37,732 nucleotides of DNA from Acetobacteraceae bacterium (GCA_022842185.1 JALHQB010000050.1:1-37732), one strand, 5' to 3'; shown: positions 26,865 through 35,045, counted from the first letter of the stretch. The notes: a model not told the origin generated them from the sequence alone. Program-made: numbers and translations.

Positions 26865-28688
26865 CTACCGGTCATGCTTGGCGGGTCGCCTGAACCATCG
26901 TTCCCGAAACGCAGGGAACTCGCGCGCATAATAATTGGCGATCTCGTCGAGACCCTTCTTGCGTTCGGGCTCATCCTCCCCAACTCCCGCCGCGCGCTCC
27001 TTCCAATAGCGCAGGCCATTCCAAAGTTTGGAAATGATGCGGCGCGGCACATCCTCCCGGGTCGACCGTAGTCGCTGCGGATAGACACCGGACACAACAT
27101 AGGGGCGCCGATCACTGCCCTTGCCATAGACAGAGTTCTGGGCCGACCACAGCGCGTGGGGCAACATCTTCCCGAAATGCTTTCCGAGCAACGCGACCGC
27201 GACTGCCTCGGCCTCAATGTCACTCACCGGATAGAGCGTGCCGATATAGGCGCGCGCATTGGTGAACATGAACCGGCCGGCCAACTCGTGCCACGAGACG
27301 CAGGCATTGTTGACGATGATTGGTGAACCTTCGCAAGCAAGCGCCCTCGGCATCGGCAGATAGTTATTATCGGCCATCGCCAGCACCGCTGATCCCAGCA
27401 CCCTCTCGAGAGGCTCTTTGTGAACGGGCTCGAACGCCTTGTCCTGGACCCGTTCGGTCCAGTCGCGAATCGCGCTTCCAACGTATAGGTCGGCTTTAGC
27501 GACGGGATCGTTCCAGTCGACCCCGTCGAGCGAGTGGAAGCGGTTGTACTGCGTGACCCGCAGAATGTCCTCGTCGTCGGTATGGCCGACGCCGATCGCG
27601 ACATCGACCACCAGCCTACGGTCGATACCCTCGCTGTCACGATACTCGTAGGTCCAGCGATGGCCCGATGCATCGCCGCAATGGGTCGCGAACAGCAAGA
27701 GGTCGTAGGGAAACAGGTCGACCATCTCGCTGACCGCCCGCACGTTCGCCCCGCGGCCCTCATAGCCCCGGACGAAGATCTTGCGCTCGGGAAGGAGTTT
27801 CGCCGCAGCCTCGATCTCCGGCGCGGCGACCTTCTGCGGATTGACCAAAACCGCGACGTTGGTACCACGCGTGCTAGGCTGTTCCGCCGTGAAGCCGTTG
27901 ACGACTGCCCGGCCGAGATCGGGATAGGTGAAGAGGTGCGTCGCCGGCAGTTCCGGAAAGGCGACGCCGATCGGCAGCTGCCGTACAATATAGGTAAGGG
28001 AGCCGTTTGCGGGGAGGTCCACTGCCCCGACCAACTCGCGCATCCTTGCTGACACGCGAGCGCGTTCCGCCGCCGCGTTCACTCCCGGCGCGTCGATGCT
28101 GTAGAAGGCTTCCAGCAGCGCCTTGCCTTCGACCTCGTCGGTCTCGTCAAAGATGTGGAGACCGGCGTTCAGTGCATAAGCGTAATTTGCCGCGATGACC
28201 TCCGAAAGCGGTTCTTGCGCCTCGCAGATCACCAGGTGGCCGGATTTCGGCGGCACGGCGTCGCGTGGCGATTCCTTGTCCGTGAATTCAATGAGCTGTC
28301 CGGAGTAGAGCGCCTTCAGCAAGCCGAGGCCTATGCGATCCCGGCCCCAGACCAGGCGAGGACGCTCCGCGCGGTAGGGATCCACGGAAAGGACCGCGAC
28401 GTCGCCGAAGCCGACCACTTTCGTGTGGCTCTGCGGCAGCTTGTTGAGGAGCGCATCGCGTGCCTCAGCCGGCAGTCCGGCGAGAAGCGTCTGTTTCGTG
28501 CCTGCATGGGCGATCGTCGCGACCCGACGTAAGATTTCTGACTCACGATCCGGACGCGTGAGGCGCGGTCCGTCGAGGACCGGCAAGTAAGTTCTTCGGC
28601 ATGCTAGGGCGCTGCTGAGAGCGGCTGCCATTTCGGGATCGTCTGAGACGATCGCCGCGGTTGACAGGACGGGGCAGTTCACCTGCAT
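26865..28688 (-). CDS. solitary CHAT-type caspase-like protease
   Basis: A 607-residue protein whose last half looks like a CHAT peptidase. The putative catalytic His is H336 in LLLFATHCGDASG, and the Cys is C463 in IIVNNACVSWHEL, followed by the family block ARAYIGTLYPVSDIEAEAVAVALLGKHFG and an ALWSAQNSVYG helix. About 125 residues separate the two, more than in most CHAT domains. The first ~300 residues have no family I know; they include AIVSDDPEMAAALSSAL and a FYSIDAPG segment. Bacterial CHAT proteases often act in antiviral or death systems, cutting a partner protein, but no partner gene is adjacent. GC content is visibly lower than in its neighbours, suggesting transfer. The ATG has no clear ribosome site. 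Confidence 0.75.
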   Translation of the reverse strand: MQVNCPVLSTAAIVSDDPEMAAALSSALACRRTYLPVLDGPRLTRPDRESEILRRVATIAHAGTKQTLLAGLPAEARDALLNKLPQSHTKVVGFGDVAVLSVDPYRAERPRLVWGRDRIGLGLLKALYSGQLIEFTDKESPRDAVPPKSGHLVICEAQEPLSEVIAANYAYALNAGLHIFDETDEVEGKALLEAFYSIDAPGVNAAAERARVSARMRELVGAVDLPANGSLTYIVRQLPIGVAFPELPATHLFTYPDLGRAVVNGFTAEQPSTRGTNVAVLVNPQKVAAPEIEAAAKLLPERKIFVRGYEGRGANVRAVSEMVDLFPYDLLLFATHCGDASGHRWTYEYRDSEGIDRRLVVDVAIGVGHTDDEDILRVTQYNRFHSLDGVDWNDPVAKADLYVGSAIRDWTERVQDKAFEPVHKEPLERVLGSAVLAMADNNYLPMPRALACEGSPIIVNNACVSWHELAGRFMFTNARAYIGTLYPVSDIEAEAVAVALLGKHFGKMLPHALWSAQNSVYGKGSDRRPYVVSGVYPQRLRSTREDVPRRIISKLWNGLRYWKERAAGVGEDEPERKKGLDEIANYYAREFPAFRERWFRRPAKHDR

Positions 28689-29137
28689 GAATTCAGTATC
28701 AACGCCTAAGAGAGCATGTCCAGCGGTTGAGAGCTAGTTATGAGCATTATTTGAAGCTGGAAATTGCCGCTTCTGGAAGCGATCTCTCTCAACCTCTGCT
28801 TTCGGAAGCTGGACAAGCGGCGCTGATTAACCGACAGGGGCGCAAAGCCGACATACGATCCCACCTGGCCGAAAACTGCCGAGCGTTAAAGTCCGAGGTA
28901 ATATAGGATGAAAGTCCTTGTCTTCGCGCCAACCGCGCCCTACCATCCTCCCCCGCTCTTTGACCCCGTCCATCCGCCCCGCCCCAGCCTCACCCCACCC
29001 ACCACCCTCGCAATTTGTCCAAAACCAACACCCACACCGCTTATATATCCCCGAAGAATCCTCCCCCGCCGCGCCTCCCTCGGGTTGACGCCCGCCTCAC
29101 CCCCCCTTAGAAGCGGCCCCCTCACGAGGCAAAGACC
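28689..29137. other. AT-richer gene-free stretch between the CHAT gene and rpmJ
   Basis: 449 bases between two divergent genes. The part next to the CHAT gene (to about 28910) is markedly richer in A and T than the rest of the window and carries no credible gene; it may be foreign DNA that came with the CHAT gene and should hold its promoter. The C-rich part near rpmJ holds the rpmJ promoter. A 77-codon Pro-rich plus-strand frame here looks accidental. Confidence 0.5.
29085..29113 (+). promoter_or_regulatory. sigma-70 promoter of rpmJ
   Basis: TTGACG, 17 bases, TAGAAG. The spacing is optimal and the site lies 25 bases before the rpmJ start. Confidence 0.55.
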
Positions 29138-29263
29138 ATGAAGATCCGTAACTCGCTCAAGACCGCCAAGATCCGCGACAAGAACTGCGTCGTCGTGCGC
29201 CGCCGTGGTCGCACCTACGTGATCAACAAGAAGAACCCGCGCCTGAAGGCCCGCCAGGGCTGA
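29138..29263 (+). CDS. rpmJ: 50S ribosomal protein L36
   Basis: A 41-residue basic protein, [20 protein letters not shown] followed by [20 protein letters not shown] and a final Gly. It is the shortest bacterial ribosomal protein and binds 23S rRNA. Only one Cys of the usual zinc-binding set remains, which marks the zinc-independent (C-minus) type of L36. GAGG lies about 9 bases before the ATG. It is monocistronic, with its own promoter and a strong terminator. Confidence 0.97.
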   Translation: MKIRNSLKTAKIRDKNCVVVRRRGRTYVINKKNPRLKARQG

Positions 29264-29309
29264 AGCGCCGCGCCGGGGGCAACCCCGGCCGGTTCATCTG
29301 TGTGACCAT

Positions 29310-29330
29310 AAGGGGGCTTGCGCCCCCTTT
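29310..29330 (+). terminator. intrinsic terminator of rpmJ
   Basis: AAGGGGGC-TTGC-GCCCCCTT followed by TCTCTATTT. It also lies 3 bases past the stop of the convergent secreted-protein gene and may serve both. Confidence 0.85.
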
Positions 29331-29332
29331 CT

Positions 29333-29707
29333 CTATTTCCCGGCGCTGCCGCCAGGGGTCAGCATTTCGGTGCCCACGCCGCCGCCGGCACCCTGCGTCC
29401 AGGTTCCCAGCAGCCGCCCATCCGGCTGCACGGCATAGGCGATGACGCCGATGTCCCGCCCGGCGACATACCCCACCACCAGCAGCGGCCCTTCCGGGAT
29501 CATCAATCCCAGCCCCCGCGCGGTGTCCCCCGAAACGGACCAGGTCACCTGCCAGGTGTTCGAACCGGCCGACACCATCTGCAGGGTGCCGGTGTACTGT
29601 TGCCCGTCCGGCGTCTGTCCCGCGACGGCGTAGCTGCCCTGCCGCTGCGCCAGTGCCGGGGAAGCGAGCCCCACGGCCAGTGCCGCGGCCAGAATGACAC
29701 GTTTCAT
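29333..29707 (-). CDS. small secreted protein of unknown function
   Basis: 124 residues. MKRVILAAALAVGLASPALA is a clean signal peptide with cleavage before QRQG. The mature part is a small beta-rich domain (YAVAGQTPDGQQYTGTLQMV, WQVTWSVSGDTARGLGL, VGYVAGRDIGVIAYAVQPDGR, LLGTWT) and resembles the extracellular-matrix-like beta domains common in alphaproteobacterial hypotheticals; no named family is assigned. GGAGGG 7 bases before the ATG supports this start over one 24 bases upstream. Confidence 0.8.
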   Translation of the reverse strand: MKRVILAAALAVGLASPALAQRQGSYAVAGQTPDGQQYTGTLQMVSAGSNTWQVTWSVSGDTARGLGLMIPEGPLLVVGYVAGRDIGVIAYAVQPDGRLLGTWTQGAGGGVGTEMLTPGGSAGK

Positions 29708-29850
29708 CAGCGCACCCTCCGCGCCGGCCACAGGGCCCGCGCCGCCGGCACAGTGAACGCCCTTGCGCCGTCAGCGCAACGTCCGGCCCGATGCCGCTTG
29801 CCCCGCCCCGCCGGCATGCGCATCTTCCGCCCAGCCGGAGGACCGCCGCC

Positions 29851-31299
29851 GTGATCGCCCAGCCCGCCCCGAAGCCTGAAATTCTCGCCCGCCGGGCCGA
29901 GATCGTCGCCGCCCTGTCGGCCATCGTCCCCGGCGATGGCGTGATCAGCGAAGCGGTCCGCCTCAAGCCCTATGAAACGGACGGCCTGGCCGCCTACCGC
30001 CAGGTGCCGCTCGCCGTCGTGCTGCCGCGCACCACGGAACAGGTCGCCGCCATCCTGCGCTACTGCCACGCCAACGGCGTGCGCATCGTCCCGCGCGGCG
30101 CCGGCACGTCACTGTCCGGCGGCGCCCTGCCGCTGGCCGATGCGGTGGTCGTCGGCCTGATGCGCATGAACCGCATCCTGGACATCGACCTCGATGACCG
30201 GCTGGCCGTCGTCGAAGCCGGCGTCACCAATATCGGCATCACCAACGCCGTCGCCGGTGATGGCTTCTTCTATGCGCCGGACCCCTCATCCCAGCTCGCC
30301 TGCATGATCGGCGGCAATGTGATGATGAATTCCGGCGGCGCGCATTGCCTGAAATACGGCGTCACCGCGAACAACCTCCTCGGCCTGAAATTCGTCACCA
30401 TCGAAGGCGAGATCATCGATATCGGCGGCGCCCATCTCGATGCCGCCGGCTATGACTGGCTCGGCATCATCACCGGCTCCGAGGGCCAGCTCGGCCTGGT
30501 CACCGAGGTCACCGTCCGCATCCTGCGCGGCCCCGAAGGCGCCCGCGCGATGCTCGCCGCCTTCAACGGCACCGAGATCGCGGGTGCCGCCGTCGATGCC
30601 ATCATCGGCTCCGGCATCATCCCCGTGGCGCTCGAATTCATGGACAAGCCCTGCATCCATGCCTGCGAGGCCTTCGCCCATGCCGGCTACCCGCTGGATG
30701 CCGAAGCGATGCTGATCATCGAGGTCGAAGGCAGCACCGCCGAACAGGACGACCTGCTGAACCGCATCAAGGCGATCTGCGAACGCTTCGACCCGATCAG
30801 CCTGAAGGTCGCCGAATCCGCCGAACAATCCCTGGCCATCTGGAAAGGCCGCAAGGGTGCCTTCGGCGCCGTCGGCCGCATCAGCCCCGATTATCTGTGC
30901 ATGGACGGCACCATCCCGACCTCCGAGCTGCCCTTCGTCCTCAAGCGCATCGGTGAACTCAGCACCCAGTACAATCTCGGTGTCGCCAACGTCTTCCACG
31001 CCGGCGACGGCAACCTGCATCCGCTGATCATGTTCGACGCCAACGATGCCGACAGCTTCCACCGCGCCGAGTCCTTCGGCGCCGACATCCTGAAATTGTG
31101 CGTCGAGGTCGGTGGCTGCCTGACCGGCGAACACGGCGTCGGCGTCGAAAAGCGCGACCTGATGACGGTGCAGTTCACCGCCCGCGAACTCGACCAGCAG
31201 CGCGCCATCAAGACCGCCTTCGACCCGCAATGGCTGCTCAACCCCTCCAAGGTCTTCCCGCTGCAGGGCGACCTGCTGCCGCCCCTGGCCGCCGAATGA
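29851..31299 (+). CDS. glcD: glycolate oxidase FAD-binding subunit GlcD
   Basis: A 482-residue FAD-linked oxidase. The FAD PP-loop region RGAGTSLSGGALPLADAVVV, the GGNVMMNSGGAHCLKYGV block, and the C-terminal HAGDGNLHPL and CLTGEHGVGVEKRD motifs are those of GlcD/D-2-hydroxyacid dehydrogenases. It oxidises glycolate to glyoxylate (or D-lactate to pyruvate) as part of GlcDEF, feeding electrons to the membrane. A GTG at 29851 with GGAGGA 8 bases upstream is chosen. The stop ATGA is shared with a small ORF that leads to glcE. Confidence 0.94.
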   Translation: MIAQPAPKPEILARRAEIVAALSAIVPGDGVISEAVRLKPYETDGLAAYRQVPLAVVLPRTTEQVAAILRYCHANGVRIVPRGAGTSLSGGALPLADAVVVGLMRMNRILDIDLDDRLAVVEAGVTNIGITNAVAGDGFFYAPDPSSQLACMIGGNVMMNSGGAHCLKYGVTANNLLGLKFVTIEGEIIDIGGAHLDAAGYDWLGIITGSEGQLGLVTEVTVRILRGPEGARAMLAAFNGTEIAGAAVDAIIGSGIIPVALEFMDKPCIHACEAFAHAGYPLDAEAMLIIEVEGSTAEQDDLLNRIKAICERFDPISLKVAESAEQSLAIWKGRKGAFGAVGRISPDYLCMDGTIPTSELPFVLKRIGELSTQYNLGVANVFHAGDGNLHPLIMFDANDADSFHRAESFGADILKLCVEVGGCLTGEHGVGVEKRDLMTVQFTARELDQQRAIKTAFDPQWLLNPSKVFPLQGDLLPPLAAE

Positions 31300-31421
31300 C
31301 CGCCCCCCGCCAGCCCGCCGCCCCGATCACCGCGCGCAGCCACCGCGCCGCCCCCCGCCAACGCGCTGCCCGGATCACCGCGTACAGCGCCCCCCAGCCC
31401 GCGCCCCGGAGCGAACCATGA
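31296..31421 (+). CDS. possible small coupling ORF with internal repeat, between glcD and glcE
   Basis: A 41-codon frame fills the glcD-glcE gap exactly: its ATG overlaps the glcD stop (ATGA) and its TGA overlaps the glcE ATG (ATGA). It consists of two degenerate 16-codon units (TAPRQPAAPITARSHR, then AAPRQRAARITAYSAP) and a short tail. At DNA level the units match at 35 of 42 positions. The layout is the same as in accB-accC, with unrelated sequence. It may be a translational bridge; a chance frame over a G+C-rich repeat is the alternative. Confidence 0.35.
   Translation: MTAPRQPAAPITARSHRAAPRQRAARITAYSAPQPAPRSEP
31299..31391 (+). repeat. 48-base degenerate tandem repeat in the glcD-glcE gap
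   Basis: Unit 1 at 31299-31343 and unit 2 at 31347-31391, period 48. Identity is 35 of 42 positions, with a partial third unit after it. The shared part includes CCCCGCCA and ATCACCGCG. Confidence 0.7.
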
Positions 31422-32593
31422 CCCTCGCCGCCGAGGCCCCGCCCGATGAAGCCGGCCTCGCCGCGCTGGTCGCCGCCGCACACGCCGCGCGTGAACCCCT
31501 CGCCATCGAGGGCCGCGGTTCCAAGCGCGGCCTGCTGCGTCCCGTCCAGGCCGCGCGCACCGTCAGCACCCGCAACCTGACCGGCATCACACTGTACCGG
31601 CCGTCGGAACTGATCATCTCCGCCCGCGCCGGCACCCCGATCCCCGAGATCGAGGCCGCCCTGGCCGAAAAGGGCCAGCACCTGATCGCCGAACCACCCG
31701 ACACGCGCGCGATCTTCGGCGTCGACGAAGCCGCCACGCTCGGCGGCATCATCGCCGCGAACCTGTCCGGCCCGCGCCGCATCGCCTGGGGTGCGATGCG
31801 CGACCACCTGCTCGGCATCCGCTTCGTGAATGGCGAGGGGGCGGTGCTGCGCTCCGGCGGCCGCGTCCTGAAGAACGTCACCGGCCTCGATCTGTGCAAG
31901 CTGCTGGCCGGGTCCTACGGCACGCTTGGCGTGATGACCGAGATCACGCTGAAGGTCCTGCCCGCCCCCGAGGCGACCGCGACTCTGCTGTACCAGGTGC
32001 CGGACATCGAGACCGGCGTGCGGCTCCTGTCCGCCGGCCTGGGCAGCCCGTTCAGCGTGACCGGCGCCGCGCTGCTGCCCGGCGAGCCGAACCTGGCGGC
32101 GCTGCGGCTGGAGGATTTCGCATCCTCCGTCACCTACCGCACGGCGCGACTGCGCGAATCGCTTGCCGCCTTCGGCGCCGCCACGGTGCTGGAGGGCGAA
32201 CCGAGCCGCGGCTTCTGGCGCGACCTGCGCGACGCCGTCCCGCTTGCCGCCCGCCCTGAAGACGCGGTCTGGCGCGTGTCCGTCCGCCCTTCAGCGGCAC
32301 CCGCAGTGGTCCGGGTGGCCGAGGCGCTGGGCGGTCGTACGCTGCTCGACTGGGGTGGCGGCCTGGTCTGGGTGGCCGCGCCACCAACCGCTGCGGCGCA
32401 TGATGCCCTGGCGGCTGCGGCCGCCGTGTCGGGCGGCACCTGCACGCTGTTCCGGGCGCCCGAGGCACTGCGGCTTGCGGTCCCGGTGCTGCCGGCGGAA
32501 GCCGCGCCGCTCGCGGCCATCGCCGGCCGTGTGAAGGCGGCGCTGGACCCGGCGGGCATCCTCAATCCGGGGCGGATGCGCGCCGGTTTCTAG
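31418..32593 (+). CDS. glcE: glycolate oxidase FAD-binding subunit GlcE
   Basis: A 391-residue second FAD-linked subunit of glycolate oxidase. It shows EGRGSKRGLLRP, the FAD-binding ATLGGIIAANLSGPRR, VLKNVTGLDLCKLLAGSYGT and the C-terminal LDPAGILNPGRM. It works with GlcD in the membrane-linked complex. GGAG lies 7 bases before the ATG. The third subunit gene, glcF (iron-sulfur protein), normally follows; here it does not, and the next gene encodes a secreted protein. Confidence 0.94.
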   Translation: MTLAAEAPPDEAGLAALVAAAHAAREPLAIEGRGSKRGLLRPVQAARTVSTRNLTGITLYRPSELIISARAGTPIPEIEAALAEKGQHLIAEPPDTRAIFGVDEAATLGGIIAANLSGPRRIAWGAMRDHLLGIRFVNGEGAVLRSGGRVLKNVTGLDLCKLLAGSYGTLGVMTEITLKVLPAPEATATLLYQVPDIETGVRLLSAGLGSPFSVTGAALLPGEPNLAALRLEDFASSVTYRTARLRESLAAFGAATVLEGEPSRGFWRDLRDAVPLAARPEDAVWRVSVRPSAAPAVVRVAEALGGRTLLDWGGGLVWVAAPPTAAAHDALAAAAAVSGGTCTLFRAPEALRLAVPVLPAEAAPLAAIAGRVKAALDPAGILNPGRMRAGF

Positions 32594-32696
32594 CGCGTCG
32601 GGCGACCGTCGCCTTGGCCAGAGTCGTCACGCGATCCGGGCGCCCGCCACCGCCGGTGGCGACTTCCACCCCGCGGCGTGCAATGGTGCATGCGTG

Positions 32697-33326
32697 ATGC
32701 AACCGACGATGCGCGCACCGTTCTGCCGGGTCATGGTTGCGAGCCTTGCCCTGTTGGCGTCCGGCGCGGCCCGCGGCCAGCCCGTCGCCGACCATATCGA
32801 CATCACCGCGGTCGCGGTCGAAGGCAAGTCCGCTGAAGTCTGCGCCGAGCGTGTCGAACGCCTCGCCAGTCAGACGCGCAAACTCTCGCTGGCCACCACG
32901 CCGCCCTATGACCTTTCCGATGGGTTGCGCGCCTTCTACGACCATGTGCTGCGGCTCGATGCCAATGGGGAGCTGTCCTCGACCGCGCAGCTCAGCACCG
33001 TTTATGTCACCGGCTACACCGCCGCCGGCGACCGCCAGCGGCGGGCGGTGACGCCTTTCATCCGTGTCGAGGTCTCGCGCCCCGTGGGGACGCCGGCGGA
33101 GTCGCCGTCGCTGATCTCCATGTCGTGGCTGTGGCTGCAGCGCGTCGTGCAGGTCGCCGATCCGGCCGGCCGGCTGATCGAACGGCCGCAACTCCATCGC
33201 TTCGATTTCGTCGGCGAGGTCGCCACCACCTATGGCACATGGGGGCACGCCGTGGCGCGGTGCCGGGCAGGGGGCGACCGGCAATGGTTCGGCGCCGTCG
33301 CGGTCTGGACCTATCTGCCGCCGTGA
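32697..33326 (+). CDS. secreted protein of unknown function
   Basis: About 209 residues. An N-terminal signal segment (MRAPFCRVMVASLALLASGAARG) ends near AARGQP. The mature part has regular beta-type segments (TAVAVEGKSAEVCAERVERL, TVYVTGYTAAGDRQRRAVT, FIRVEVSRP, YGTWGHAVARCRAGG, WFGAVAVWTYLPP) and two Cys that could form a disulfide. No family recognised. The start could also be the ATG four codons later, where the signal-like segment begins. It follows glcE by about 100 bases and may be on its own. Confidence 0.7.
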   Translation: MQPTMRAPFCRVMVASLALLASGAARGQPVADHIDITAVAVEGKSAEVCAERVERLASQTRKLSLATTPPYDLSDGLRAFYDHVLRLDANGELSSTAQLSTVYVTGYTAAGDRQRRAVTPFIRVEVSRPVGTPAESPSLISMSWLWLQRVVQVADPAGRLIERPQLHRFDFVGEVATTYGTWGHAVARCRAGGDRQWFGAVAVWTYLPP

Positions 33327-33545
33327 TGCGGCGAGCGTTCAGCCCGCCCCCCCCACCATGAACTGCGCTTCATGCGGTGCATCGACCTGGCGCTGCATCG
33401 CGTCCCGGTCAGGCCGGCTGTAGCGGTGGCGCCGGCCGCCGGTGTTCCTCTCGATCGACTTTGAGACCGCAACGATGTGGTGCCGTGACCTTGCGCTCTG
33501 CCCATGCGCCCTTAGGGTGCGCGCCGAGATTTGAGGAGGCGTCCC

Positions 33546-34619
33546 ATGGCTAGCCGCAAGCACCGCATCGCCGTCATCCCCGGCGATGGCATCGGGAAGG
33601 AAACCACGCCCGAGGGGCTGCGCGTCCTGGACGCCGCGGCGCGCCGCTTCGGCTTCGACCTTGAACTGACGCATTACGACTGGTCCTGCGAGACCTACGC
33701 TCAGACCGGCAAGATGATGCCCGATGACGGGATGGACCGGCTGAAGGACAGCGATTCGATCTTCCTCGGCGCCGTGGGCTGGCCGGGGGTGCCGGACCAT
33801 GTCTCGCTTTGGGGGCTGCTGATCCCGATCCGCCGGCAATTCGACCAGTATGTCAGTCTGCGGCCATGCAAGCTGCTGCCGGGGTCGAAGTCCCCGCTCG
33901 CCAATCGCGGGCCGGAGGATATCGACTTCTATGTCGTGCGCGAGAATACCGAAGGCGAGTACAGCAGCATCGGCGGCCGGATGTTCCCCGGGACGGACCG
34001 CGAATTCGTCTCGCAGCAATCGGTGCTGACGCGCATCGGCTGCGACCGCATCATGAAATACGCCTTCGAACTGGCGATGACGCGCAAGCGGCGGAAGGTG
34101 ACCTCGGCCACCAAGTCGAACGGCATCACCTTCACCATGCCGTATTGGGACGAACGCTTCGATGCGATGGCGAAGAACTACCCCGAAGTGACGACTGACC
34201 AGTTCCACATCGACATCCTGTGTGCCCATTTCGTGCAGCACCCCGATTGGTTCGACGTGGTGGTGGGGTCCAACCTGTTCGGGGACATCCTGTCGGATCT
34301 CGGGCCCGCGGTGGCCGGTTCCATTGGCATTGCGGCCTCGGCGAACATCAATCCGGAGAAGGTGTTCCCCTCGATGTTCGAACCAGTGCATGGGTCCGCG
34401 CCCGACATCGCCGGCAAGTTCATCGCCAACCCGATCGGACAGATCTGGTCCGGGGCGATGATGCTGGAACATCTGGGGGAAAAGGAGGCCGCCGCCGCGA
34501 TCGTCTCGACGATCGAAAAGCTGCTGGCCGAGGGCGGGCCGCGGACGCGCGACATGGGCGGGCAGGCCGGCACCCTCGACGTGGGAAAGGCCATTGCCGA
34601 GGCCGTCGCGCGGGGCTGA
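33546..34619 (+). CDS. tartrate dehydrogenase / D-malate dehydrogenase (decarboxylating)
   Basis: A 357-residue member of the isocitrate/isopropylmalate dehydrogenase family, of the tartrate (TtuC) and D-malate (DmlA) branch. It has IPGDGIGKETTPEGL, GAVGWPGVPDHVSLWGLLIPIRR, YVVRENTEGEYSSIGGR, KVTSATKSNGITFTMPYWD and the metal-binding NLFGDILSDLGPAVAGSIG, with EPVHGSAPDIAGKFIANP for NAD. It oxidises tartrate, D-malate or related 2-hydroxyacids with NAD and a divalent metal. GAGGAGG 9 bases before the ATG fixes the start. A hairpin follows its stop. Confidence 0.93.
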   Translation: MASRKHRIAVIPGDGIGKETTPEGLRVLDAAARRFGFDLELTHYDWSCETYAQTGKMMPDDGMDRLKDSDSIFLGAVGWPGVPDHVSLWGLLIPIRRQFDQYVSLRPCKLLPGSKSPLANRGPEDIDFYVVRENTEGEYSSIGGRMFPGTDREFVSQQSVLTRIGCDRIMKYAFELAMTRKRRKVTSATKSNGITFTMPYWDERFDAMAKNYPEVTTDQFHIDILCAHFVQHPDWFDVVVGSNLFGDILSDLGPAVAGSIGIAASANINPEKVFPSMFEPVHGSAPDIAGKFIANPIGQIWSGAMMLEHLGEKEAAAAIVSTIEKLLAEGGPRTRDMGGQAGTLDVGKAIAEAVARG

Positions 34620-34633
34620 CGTTCGGGCCGGGG

Positions 34634-34658
34634 CGCATCACGGAAGTGTCGTGATGCG
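34634..34658 (+). terminator. hairpin after the tartrate dehydrogenase gene
   Basis: CGCATCACG pairs with CGTGATGCG around a 7-base loop, 15 bases past the stop. Only TTCC follows, so the terminator is weak or depends on other factors. Confidence 0.5.
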
Positions 34659-34706
34659 TTCCATGGCTTGAATGACAAGCATGCTGACGCTAACCTGAGC
34701 TAGCGC

Positions 34707-34723
34707 TTGAGAACGATTCTCAA
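34707..34723 (+). promoter_or_regulatory. Fur-like box 1
   Basis: TTGAGAA-CGA-TTCTCAA is a perfect palindrome of the Fur type (compare GAGAATnATTCTC). It lies 46 bases before the ATG of the small gene at 34769. Confidence 0.65.
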
Positions 34724-34729
34724 CTGCAG

Positions 34730-34746
34730 TTGCGAATGACTATCAA
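34730..34746 (+). promoter_or_regulatory. Fur-like box 2
   Basis: TTGCGAATGACTATCAA is an imperfect 7-1-7-type repeat with the TGA/ATCA ends of Fur sites, 7 bases after box 1. Two adjacent sites suggest cooperative binding. Confidence 0.5.
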
Positions 34747-34768
34747 TCGACGCCGCGAGGTACTGTCC

Positions 34769-35008
34769 ATGGCCGGAGATTTCAGCCACATCGCGCGACG
34801 CTGCGAACGGGCCGTGGTGACGGCCTATCGTGAGTTGCGTGAGCAGGGCTCGGCGGATCTCAGCGCCTTCGGCGCCTGCACGGCGCTGTACCGCATCCAT
34901 CACCCGGAATCCTCGGTGAATGAGGCGCGCCGGCTGGTGGCCGAGTGGATCGACCACCACGTCGTCCGCGCCGATACCGGGCCGACCGATGGCTGCGAAT
35001 GCGATTAA
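34769..35008 (+). CDS. small protein of unknown function, probably iron-regulated
   Basis: 79 residues from the ATG giving MAGDFSHIARR, which has GCGAGG about 9 bases upstream; in-frame starts at 34730 and 34736 fall inside the Fur-like box and are unlikely. It is helical (CERAVVTAYRELREQG, ARRLVAEWIDHH), with a histidine pair and a C-terminal DGCECD that could bind metal. No family recognised. The two Fur-like boxes upstream point to expression under iron limitation. It stands alone, followed by a dispersed repeat. Confidence 0.7.
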   Translation: MAGDFSHIARRCERAVVTAYRELREQGSADLSAFGACTALYRIHHPESSVNEARRLVAEWIDHHVVRADTGPTDGCECD

Positions 35009-35045
35009 TTCTCATCATGGATGAGGGTTAATCGGCTTGGTTTGC

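Noticed and set aside
28908..29141. 77-codon Pro-rich frame before rpmJ
   Set aside because: It runs through the rpmJ promoter and into the rpmJ start in another frame; the translation is low-complexity.
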